Part shown: piece after piece, positions 1 through 4,884 of the stretch | How the letters are laid out: each line of letters starts with the position of its first letter | Numbering within the stretch: position 1 is the first letter of the stretch | Program-made: the position numbers and the translations under genes | Assembly: GCA_023387585.1 (NCBI GenBank) | Contig: JAEWHZ010000028.1 | Coordinates: forward strand, 1-6,335 | Direction of reading: 5' to 3' | Source: Pseudomonadota bacterium | GTDB lineage: Bacteria > Pseudomonadota > Alphaproteobacteria > Rhizobiales > Devosiaceae | Length of the DNA stretch: 6,335 nt | The notes under the pieces: model-generated | Database searches by the model: none | What the model was told of the DNA's origin: nothing | What the model saw: only the letters and a program-made list of their open reading frames with translations

Positions 1-730
1 CGACCAGGTGATCCACGATGTCGCCATCCAGGGCCTGCCGGTGCGCTTCGCGCTCGACCGCGCCGGCTATGTCGGCGCCGACGGCCCCACCCATGCCGGC
101 AATTACGACAACGCCTATCTCGGCGCCGTTCCCGGCTTCGTGCTGATGGCGCCCGGCGACGAGGCCGAGCTCAAGCACATGGTCGCCACCGCCGCCGCCT
201 ATGACAAGGGGCCCATCGCCTTCCGCTATCCGCGCGGCGACGGCGAGGGCGTCGACATGCCCCAGCACGGCTCGGTGCTCGAGATCGGCAAGGGCCGCAT
301 CCTGCGCGAAGGCTCGTCCATCGCCCTGCTCAGCTACGGCACCCGGCTCGGCGAGACGCTCGGCGCCGCCGAAAAGCTCGCTGCCCTCGGCTTCAATCCC
401 ACCATCGCCGATGCACGCTTCATGAAGCCGCTCGACGAGGAGCTGGTCGCCCGCCTCGCCGAAAGCCACGACGTGCTGGTCAGCATCGAGGAAGGCGGAT
501 TGGGCGGCTTCGGCAGCCATGTGGCGACCTTCTTGACCGCCAACGGCCTGCTCGACGGCAAGCTGCGCTTCCGCCCGCTGATGATCCCCGACAGTTTCGT
601 CGAGCACGCGACCCAGGCCGACATGTACACCGCCGCCGGGCTCGACAAAACCGGCATCGTCGCCACTGCCCTCAAGGCCGTCGGCTACGACCAGTCCGCC
701 CTCGACAAGGCCGCCGGCCTGATCGGGTAG
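1..730 (+). CDS. dxs: 1-deoxy-D-xylulose-5-phosphate synthase, C-terminal part (5' truncated by window)
   Basis: Dxs is the thiamine-diphosphate enzyme that condenses pyruvate and glyceraldehyde 3-phosphate into DXP, the first step of the MEP isoprenoid pathway in the cytoplasm. The window opens inside the gene: base 1 ends a codon and the frame runs from base 2 to the TAG at 728-730, giving 242 residues, about 38% of a usual 630-640 residue Dxs. Visible family motifs are DRAG (visible residues 19-22), GADGPTH (25-31), PGDE (51-54) and FRYPRG (74-79), which belong to the end of the pyrimidine-binding domain. The transketolase C-terminal domain follows, with FMKPLDE (140-146), EEGGLGGFGSHV (163-174) and the Dxs-typical IPDSFVEHATQADMY (195-209). 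The GTG at base 8 lies inside the domain and is not the true start. The neighbour is convergent, so nothing downstream is co-transcribed. Identification is firm; only the N-terminal two thirds are unseen. Confidence 0.97.
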   Translation, partial: DQVIHDVAIQGLPVRFALDRAGYVGADGPTHAGNYDNAYLGAVPGFVLMAPGDEAELKHMVATAAAYDKGPIAFRYPRGDGEGVDMPQHGSVLEIGKGRILREGSSIALLSYGTRLGETLGAAEKLAALGFNPTIADARFMKPLDEELVARLAESHDVLVSIEEGGLGGFGSHVATFLTANGLLDGKLRFRPLMIPDSFVEHATQADMYTAAGLDKTGIVATALKAVGYDQSALDKAAGLIG

Positions 731-796
731 CCTACGCAAGGGCTGTCACCTCCGAAGCCATCAACCGCCACGATGGCGCTTCAGGCGCACCCCCTC

Positions 797-830
797 GTGA
801 TGGCCCCCGGGCCTTCGCCCGGGGTGACAC
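797..830. repeat. GC-rich REP-like palindrome in convergent gap
   Basis: The arms CCCCGGGC (805-812) and GCCCGGGG (817-824) form a perfect 8-bp stem around a 4-nt CTTC loop. A GTG/CAC pair at 797-799 and 828-830 extends it imperfectly. It lies between the stop of dxs and the stop of the opposing glycosyltransferase gene, in the 149-bp gap 731-879, where I see no coding signal. Neither strand has a T-tract after the stem, so it does not fit a standard intrinsic terminator. GC-rich palindromes of this look are dispersed as REP-type repeats in many alphaproteobacterial genomes (from memory). A role in mRNA 3'-end protection or as a bidirectional transcription block is inference. Confidence 0.5.
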
Positions 831-879
831 GCAGAGCGTTCGCGCCCGGCGCCGACCGCACGACACCGCGACGCCCCCA

Positions 880-2016
880 TCACCGCCACGTCACCGCCCG
901 CGTCACCGAATAGTTGAACACCGAGCTCATCACCGCGCCGGCCAGCCCCGCCACCAGCGTCATGTGGTTCCATTCATAGATCAGCGTCGCGATCGATACA
1001 TTGGCCAGCCCGCCCAGCGAGCAGATGGCGTAGAACCCCAGCAGCCCCGTCCATAGCCGCCGCCCCTTCAGTCTGCGGTCGGCATAGGTCAGCACGTTGT
1101 TGAGCAGGAAATTGCTGGTCATCGCGGTCAGCGTCGCAAGGATCTGCGCCGGCACGAAATCCATGCCCAGCCCCGCCGTCAGCATCTGCAGCACGCCCAG
1201 ATGCACGCCGACGCCCAGCCCGCCCACCAGCGCGAACAGCAAAAAACTCGGCGGCAGCAGCCCGCCGGTGAGCTTCGAGGCCCACAGCCCCAGATACTGC
1301 ACGGCGATCAAGGGGCTCATCTTGCTCTCGCCGGCATGACGGGGACGGAACCTGTAGGGGATTTCGGCGATCCGCAGCGTCATGCCGGCGCGCTCGGCGC
1401 TGACCAGCAGATCGAGCAGGATCTTGAACCCTTCCGGCGCCAGACGCGGCGCGAGGTCGAGAAAGACGTCGCGCCGGACAAGGAAGAACCCGCTCATCGG
1501 ATCGCTCACCCGGCCATGGGCCACCATGCCGGCCATGCGCGTCGCCATCTCGCTCGCCTTCAGCCGCACCGCGCTCAGCCCCTCGCCGGCGGAGCCGCTG
1601 GCGGCAAAGCGCGAGCCCACCACCAGCTCGGCGCCGCCGAGCGCCGCATCGAGCATGCGCGGCAATATCGCCTCGTCATGCTGCAAATCGGCGTCGATCA
1701 CCGCCACATAGGGCGCCGCCGTCGCCGCCATGCCCTCGATGCAGGCCGAGGACAGCCCGCGCCTGCCGATGCGCCGCAGCCCGCGCACATTGGGAAAGAT
1801 GCGCGCCAGTTCGTTGACGCGCTCGGCCGTGCCGTCGGGGCTGTCGTCGTCGACGACGATCATCTCCCAGGGCACCGAGACCAGCGCCGCCGCCAGCCGG
1901 TCATAAAGCAGCTCGATATTGCCGGCCTCGTTGAAGGTCGGCACCACCACGGCGAGAAGCGGCGCCACATGGCCCGCAATCCGCTCGGAGATGGGCAAAG
2001 GCACGGGCTCGATCAT
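880..2016 (-). CDS. GT2-family polyprenyl-phosphate sugar (dolichyl-phosphate-mannose synthase-like) transferase fused to a GtrA domain
   Basis: This 378-residue protein probably transfers a sugar from a nucleotide donor to a polyprenyl phosphate at the inner membrane. Residues about 20-250 form a GT2 (GT-A fold) domain of the DPM1 type: VVVPTFNE (23-30), VVDDDSPDG (54-62), the metal-binding DAD followed by LQHDE (108-115), GSRF (134-137), DPMSGFF (172-178) and FRPRHAGESKM (223-233), the last typical of DPM1-like enzymes. Residues about 255-378 are a four-helix GtrA-like domain with SNFLLNNVLTY (301-311) and a closing NYSVTRAVTW; GtrA proteins are thought to help lipid-linked sugars cross the membrane. 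The ATG at 2014-2016 was chosen because AGGA lies 8 nt upstream and conserved sequence begins soon after. The frame stays open to an ATG at 2169, but that would overlap the divergent gene and its ribosome site. The sugar is uncertain (mannose, glucose or another). Confidence 0.9.
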   Translation of the reverse strand: MIEPVPLPISERIAGHVAPLLAVVVPTFNEAGNIELLYDRLAAALVSVPWEMIVVDDDSPDGTAERVNELARIFPNVRGLRRIGRRGLSSACIEGMAATAAPYVAVIDADLQHDEAILPRMLDAALGGAELVVGSRFAASGSAGEGLSAVRLKASEMATRMAGMVAHGRVSDPMSGFFLVRRDVFLDLAPRLAPEGFKILLDLLVSAERAGMTLRIAEIPYRFRPRHAGESKMSPLIAVQYLGLWASKLTGGLLPPSFLLFALVGGLGVGVHLGVLQMLTAGLGMDFVPAQILATLTAMTSNFLLNNVLTYADRRLKGRRLWTGLLGFYAICSLGGLANVSIATLIYEWNHMTLVAGLAGAVMSSVFNYSVTRAVTWR

Positions 2017-2024
2017 CGCGGCGA

Positions 2025-2028
2025 TCCT
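2025..2028 (-). promoter_or_regulatory. Shine-Dalgarno site fixing the GT2-GtrA start
   Basis: Read on the minus strand, AGGA is followed by 8 nt and then the ATG at 2016-2014. The farther in-frame ATGs (2071-2073, 2053-2055 and 2167-2169) have no comparable site, which supports the shorter, 378-residue product. Confidence 0.55.
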
Positions 2029-2050
2029 GGCAGAATAACGCAGCACAACA

Positions 2051-2076
2051 GGCATGGCACGCCAGAGTTCCATGCC
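2051..2076. promoter_or_regulatory. Inverted repeat in the divergent gap, possible operator
   Basis: GGCATGG (2051-2057) and CCATGCC (2070-2076) form a perfect 7-bp inverted repeat with a 12-nt spacer, midway between the two divergent starts at 2016 and 2154. No convincing -35/-10 pair could be read on either strand of this 137-bp gap, so its relation to a promoter is unknown. It could be an operator for one or both genes, a leader hairpin, or chance in GC-rich DNA. If the minus-strand gene used one of its longer starts, the repeat would lie partly inside coding sequence. Confidence 0.25.
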
Positions 2077-2140
2077 GACGTTCAATGCCGGCTGCTTGCC
2101 GCCACCCCGGCGCCGCGTTAGCCTCATGCGCAAAAGTCCC

Positions 2141-2145
2141 AGGAG
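2141..2145 (+). promoter_or_regulatory. Strong Shine-Dalgarno site for a TTG start
   Basis: AGGAG lies 8 nt before the TTG at 2154-2156. This spacing and strength decide the start of the PIG-V-like gene. The nearby ATG at 2146 is in another frame, and the ATG-like upstream codons of the correct frame encode a non-conserved peptide overlapping the divergent gene's leader. Confidence 0.6.
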
Positions 2146-2153
2146 ATGGACCG

Positions 2154-3296
2154 TTGGAGCTGCCGTCACGCGCCGCGTTCCCGGCCTTCGTCTGGCTCGT
2201 GCCGGCCGTCGCGCTTCTCGCCGGGCTGGTGGTGCGCTATCTGGGCTTCCGCGCCGCCCTGCCCGATGCCGATATCGCGCAGATCGCCGCCAGCTTCTGC
2301 CGCTGGGATTGCCAGTGGTATCTGCGCCTCGCCGAAACCGGCTACGATCCCTTCCCCGTGCCCGGCCGCACCGCCGCCGGCAACTGGGCCTTCTTCCCGC
2401 TCTATCCGATGATTGTCGGCCTGATCGCGCATGTGGTGCCGCTCGATACCATCTGGGTCGCCACCCTCCTCTCGCTCGCCCTGTCTTTCATCGCCGTGCT
2501 CACGGCCTGGCCGATGCTGGGGCGCAACCGCAACGCCTACGCCGTCTTCGCCGCCTATGTGCTGGCCGGCCCCTTCGCCGTCTATTTCACCACCTTCTTC
2601 ACCGAGGTGCTGTTCCTCCTTCTCACCCTGTGGACATTCCGCGCCCTGTCGCGTTCGGCCTATGTCGAAGCCGGCTTCGCCGTCGCGCTGTTATCGGCCA
2701 CCCGCATCGTCGGCGTCTTCGCGACGCTCGCGCTCATGCTCAGGATCGTGCTCGACCACTTCTCCGCCGGCGGCACCTGGCGCACCCTGCTGCCCGCCAT
2801 CCTGCTGCGCCCCACCCTCGTGCTCGCCGTCCTCGTCGCCCCGCTCGGCCTGTTCGCCTATATGGCCTTTCTCGTCCTCCATATCGGCGACGGGCTCGCC
2901 TTCTCGCATGTGCAGATCGCCTGGGGGCGCAGCGTCGGCAACCCCTTTGCCTATCTCTTCGAAGGGCTGATACGCATGCCCGAACACGGTTTCTGGCCGA
3001 CGCCGTCGCAGGTCCTCGCTTTCGCCGCCCTGTCCGGCCTCGCGATGACGGGCCTGCTCGCCTGGCGCCGCCGCTGGCCGGAAGCCCTGTTCTGCCTCAT
3101 CTGCGTGCTGCTGCCCCTGTCCGCCGGGCTCGCCTCCATGCTGCGCTTCATGTCGGCGCTCGCCCCCATCGTCCTGCTGGCGAGCGAGCTGGCCGGCCGC
3201 AACCGCTACGCTGCCGCCGCAATCTGCGCGCTGCTCGTCGTCTCGGGCTATTTCACCACGCTGGGCTGGTTCGGAGGCCATCTTGCGCTGGTCTGA
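2154..3296 (+). CDS. PIG-V-like (Mannosyl_trans2 family) GT-C integral membrane mannosyltransferase
   Basis: This 380-residue multi-pass protein resembles the bacterial relatives of GPI mannosyltransferase 2 (PIG-V/Gpi18). GT-C enzymes of this kind move mannose from a polyprenyl-phosphate donor to an acceptor on the outer side of the membrane. The visible signature is WDCQWYLRLAETGYD (51-65), holding the conserved Trp-Asp of the first loop after an N-terminal helix at about 11-33. It is followed by AFFPLYP (79-85), a helix with YFTTFFTEVLF (144-154), SATRIVGV (181-188) and MLRFMSALAP (329-338). About eight to ten hydrophobic segments fill the rest. The TTG start at 2154 is supported by AGGAG 8 nt upstream; it removes 23 residues of unlikely N-terminus. 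The gene runs divergently from a predicted polyprenyl-phosphate sugar synthase, a plausible source of its donor, and overlaps the next gene by 14 bp. Acceptor and exact sugar cannot be read from the sequence. Confidence 0.85.
   Translation: MELPSRAAFPAFVWLVPAVALLAGLVVRYLGFRAALPDADIAQIAASFCRWDCQWYLRLAETGYDPFPVPGRTAAGNWAFFPLYPMIVGLIAHVVPLDTIWVATLLSLALSFIAVLTAWPMLGRNRNAYAVFAAYVLAGPFAVYFTTFFTEVLFLLLTLWTFRALSRSAYVEAGFAVALLSATRIVGVFATLALMLRIVLDHFSAGGTWRTLLPAILLRPTLVLAVLVAPLGLFAYMAFLVLHIGDGLAFSHVQIAWGRSVGNPFAYLFEGLIRMPEHGFWPTPSQVLAFAALSGLAMTGLLAWRRRWPEALFCLICVLLPLSAGLASMLRFMSALAPIVLLASELAGRNRYAAAAICALLVVSGYFTTLGWFGGHLALV
3273..3277 (+). promoter_or_regulatory. Shine-Dalgarno site inside the upstream gene, driving a coupled TTG start
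   Basis: GGAGG lies within the last codons of the mannosyltransferase gene, 5 nt before the TTG at 3283. It supports translational coupling of the two overlapping genes and decides the start of the small membrane protein. Confidence 0.6.
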
Positions 3297-3900
3297 GCCC
3301 CGCCCCTTCTCCACCGGCTTTTACGCGCTCTACGCGCTGGCCGGGATCATCGGGCTCATCGAGCTCGTCATCTTCTGGCAAGCCCTCAACCCGCGCGTGC
3401 CCGATATCTACCGCGCCTATTACATCGCCCGCAGCACCACCTGCCTGCCGCAGCCGGTCGCCGGCACCTATGAGCTCGGCACGGTGGTCGAGCTCACCAC
3501 CAACACCCCGCCCTCGCGCGAGCTGCGCCCCTGCGGCTGGCAGGGCCCCGCCGGCGACGGCCTGCACGCCGTCGGCACCAGCGCCCAGCTCTATCTCGCC
3601 CCGGCCGGACTGACCGATGCCCAACTGGCCTTCGATTTCACCGCCACCGCCGTCGACCTGCCCGACACCGGCGCGCAGCGCGTCGTCGTTTATGCCAACG
3701 ACATCCCCATCGGCACCTTGCGCCTCGAGCGCAACGAGACGGGGCATTCGCGCTTCCCCATCCCCGCCCGGGCCCTCGAGGGTCGCGAAGCGATCCGCAT
3801 CGTCTTCGATTTCCCCGACGCCGTGCGTCCCGGCCCGCGCTCCACCGACGGCCAGCGCCGCTCGATCAAGCTCGAGCGCTTCGCCCTCGTCGGGGAATGA
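3283..3900 (+). CDS. Membrane-anchored protein with extracytoplasmic beta-rich domain, function unknown
   Basis: This 205-residue protein has a short basic N-terminus, one transmembrane helix at about residues 13-33 and a soluble remainder expected outside the cytoplasm. The soluble part reads as alternating beta strands: GTVVELTTN (66-74), CGWQGP (84-89), the GTSAQLYLAPAGL stretch (98-110), QRVVVYANDIPIGTLRL (132-148) and a closing segment with FPDAVRPGPRSTDGQRRSIK (177-196). This layout resembles the beta-sandwich domain appended to several bacterial membrane sugar transferases, which shares the pattern 'GW..P..G.W..G..A.L.L' and a terminal 'SP...D.R.L' run; I place it there from memory and would call it DUF7024-like only tentatively. 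Cys54 and Cys84 could form a disulphide. The TTG start has GGAGG 5 nt upstream and overlaps the mannosyltransferase by 14 bp, so the two are very likely co-translated and may act as a complex. No catalytic residues are recognisable. Confidence 0.75.
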   Translation: MRWSEPRPFSTGFYALYALAGIIGLIELVIFWQALNPRVPDIYRAYYIARSTTCLPQPVAGTYELGTVVELTTNTPPSRELRPCGWQGPAGDGLHAVGTSAQLYLAPAGLTDAQLAFDFTATAVDLPDTGAQRVVVYANDIPIGTLRLERNETGHSRFPIPARALEGREAIRIVFDFPDAVRPGPRSTDGQRRSIKLERFALVGE

Positions 3901-4161
3901 TCAGCTCTCGGGCGGCGCGTAGCTCATGCCCAGCGCCGCCATATAGAGCTCCAGCAGCGCCTCCTGCTCCTGGCGCTCGCTGGCGTCCTGCTTGCGGATG
4001 CGGATGATCTGCCGGATGACCTTGGTGTCGAAGCCGTTGCCCTTGGCCTCGGCATAGATCTCCTTGATGTCCGACGCGATGGCCGCCTTCTCCTCCTCCA
4101 TGCGCTCGATGCGCTCGATAAAGGCGCGAAGCTGGTCCTGGGCGACACTTTCGACCGACAT
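3901..4161 (-). CDS. gapR: GapR-family (DUF2312) nucleoid-associated DNA-binding protein
   Basis: This 86-residue protein matches the DUF2312/GapR family of alphaproteobacteria. The Caulobacter member binds AT-rich, overtwisted DNA ahead of replication and transcription and supports chromosome replication. The N-terminal half is a coiled coil with QLRAFIERIERMEEEKAAI (10-28). It continues into the family core IKEIYAEAKGNGFDTKVIR (32-50) and the basic RIRKQD segment (54-59), which carries the lysines and arginines that contact DNA in the family. The helical tail EQEALLELYMAALG (65-78) ends in a short non-conserved Pro/Ser stretch. Length agrees with the family (about 85-90). The ATG at 4159-4161 was preferred over one nine codons upstream because AGAGGA precedes it by about 8 nt and the conserved region starts here. 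Its stop abuts the stop of the convergent gene. Confidence 0.93.
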   Translation of the reverse strand: MSVESVAQDQLRAFIERIERMEEEKAAIASDIKEIYAEAKGNGFDTKVIRQIIRIRKQDASERQEQEALLELYMAALGMSYAPPES

Positions 4162-4169
4162 TGAAGATT

Positions 4170-4175
4170 TCCTCT
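4170..4175 (-). promoter_or_regulatory. Shine-Dalgarno site for gapR
   Basis: Read on the minus strand, AGAGGA is followed by 8 nt and the ATG at 4161-4159. It selects the 86-residue product over a 95-residue one whose upstream ATG (4186-4188) lacks a comparable site. Confidence 0.55.
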
Positions 4176-4275
4176 CGGCGTTCCGCAAACCGCATGCTTG
4201 AACCGCAGCCGGGGCCGGCGATCAAGCGGCTTAAGGCGCCAATTCACACCGCTATGCCCTTGCGCCCCGCAATTC

Positions 4276-4281
4276 GGTCAA
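4276..4281 (-). promoter_or_regulatory. Possible -35 element for gapR
   Basis: On the minus strand TTGACC matches five of six bases of the -35 consensus, about 115 nt before the gapR start. The -10 candidates 17-19 nt further on (GGCATA, CATAGC) are poor, so this is only a weak promoter suggestion. The 182-bp gap (4162-4343) must serve both gapR and the DUF1036-pyk pair. Confidence 0.2.
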
Positions 4282-4293
4282 ATCCCGTGGATA

Positions 4294-4327
4294 CCGATTG
4301 ACTTGCGCACATCTCGCGTTCAATCGG
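4294..4327. promoter_or_regulatory. Inverted repeat over a candidate promoter between gapR and the DUF1036-pyk pair
   Basis: CCGATTGA (4294-4301) and TCAATCGG (4320-4327) are perfect 8-bp inverted repeats separated by 18 nt. A -35-like TTGACT (4298-4303) begins inside the left arm, and a position 17 nt further on, where a -10 would sit (4321-4326), lies inside the right arm, though its sequence CAATCG is a poor -10. A TTCAAT at 4319-4324 is a closer match but gives a short 15-nt spacer. The repeat ends 16 bp before the DUF1036 start. An operator for a dimeric regulator covering the promoter is plausible; a leader hairpin is the alternative. Confidence 0.35.
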
Positions 4328-4343
4328 GGACCTCATTTCGGCG

Positions 4344-4868
4344 ATGACCATCGGACCGCACGTGCTGCGCCCAGTATTGCTTTTCCTCGCGGCGTTCGGC
4401 GCCCTGTTCGCGGTGACGGCGCCGGCGCGCGCCGATCTGCGCGTGTGCAACGAGACCGTCAACCTCGTCTCCATCGCGCTCGGCTACCGCGCCGAGCGCG
4501 GCTGGCAGTCGGAAGGCTGGTGGCAGGCCCCGCCGGGCGAGTGCCGCGTGCTCTATCAGGGCGACTTGCCGGCGCGCTATTATTACATCTACGCCGCCGA
4601 CGATGTCGGGGGCGGGGAGTGGAACGGCACCTATTTCATGTGCACCCGTGACGAAAGCTTCACAATATTCGGGGTTGAGGATTGCCTGGCGCGCGGCTAT
4701 GAGCGCACCGGCTTCTTCGAAATCGACACCCAGGAGCGTACCGACTGGACGCTGCAGCTGACCGAGCCGGGTCAGTCTTCCAGCGTGATCGGACCGGAGG
4801 GGCTCGAGGAAGAGGAGCCGCTGCTGCTCGTCGACCCGGAAACGGGCGAGCAGGACGCTCCGCAGTAA
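4344..4868 (+). CDS. Secreted DUF1036 family protein
   Basis: This 174-residue protein carries a clear Sec signal peptide: a hydrophobic core at about 10-26 and a likely cleavage after APARA (residue 30), leaving a mature start at DLRVCNET. The mature part matches the DUF1036 family of alphaproteobacteria, with LRVCNET (32-38), an ALGYRAERGW run (45-54), EGWWQAPPGEC (57-67), ARYYYIYAAD (77-86), FMCTRDESFTI (98-108) and VEDCLARGYERTGFFE (111-126). Four cysteines (35, 67, 100, 114) could form two disulphides in the periplasm. The tail from about 141 is acidic and low in conservation, with a glutamate run at 155-158. No biochemical function is known to me for the family. The ATG at 4344 has only a distant GGGGA (13 nt upstream); a GTG at 4362 would still leave a working, shorter signal peptide. 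The gene ends 16 nt before pyk, so they are probably co-transcribed. Confidence 0.9.
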   Translation: MTIGPHVLRPVLLFLAAFGALFAVTAPARADLRVCNETVNLVSIALGYRAERGWQSEGWWQAPPGECRVLYQGDLPARYYYIYAADDVGGGEWNGTYFMCTRDESFTIFGVEDCLARGYERTGFFEIDTQERTDWTLQLTEPGQSSSVIGPEGLEEEEPLLLVDPETGEQDAPQ

Positions 4869-4884
4869 AAGGGATCCCACGCCC

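Noticed and set aside
805..824. Intrinsic terminator for dxs
   Set aside because: The stem is good, but neither strand shows the T-run needed after it. It is better described as a REP-like palindrome.
1201..2121. A 306-codon open frame antisense to the GT2-GtrA gene
   Set aside because: It is rich in His, Arg, Gln and Ala with no recognisable domain, and is fully explained as a shadow of the strongly supported minus-strand glycosyltransferase.
2096..2124. Promoter for the PIG-V-like gene (TTGCCG with TTAGCC 17 nt on)
   Set aside because: The -10 candidate has little resemblance to consensus, so I could not support it as a feature.
2017..2169. N-terminal extension of the GT2-GtrA protein to an ATG at 2167-2169
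   Set aside because: The extra 51 residues are basic and unlike the family, no ribosome site precedes that ATG, and it would overlap the start of the divergent gene. The ATG at 2014-2016 has AGGA at a good distance.
2054..3613. A 519-codon open frame on the plus strand, the longest in the window
   Set aside because: It overlaps the PIG-V-like gene in another frame and encodes an Arg/Ala/Pro-rich sequence with no motif. The overlapping frame has membrane helices and family signatures. Long open shadow frames are expected in GC-rich DNA.
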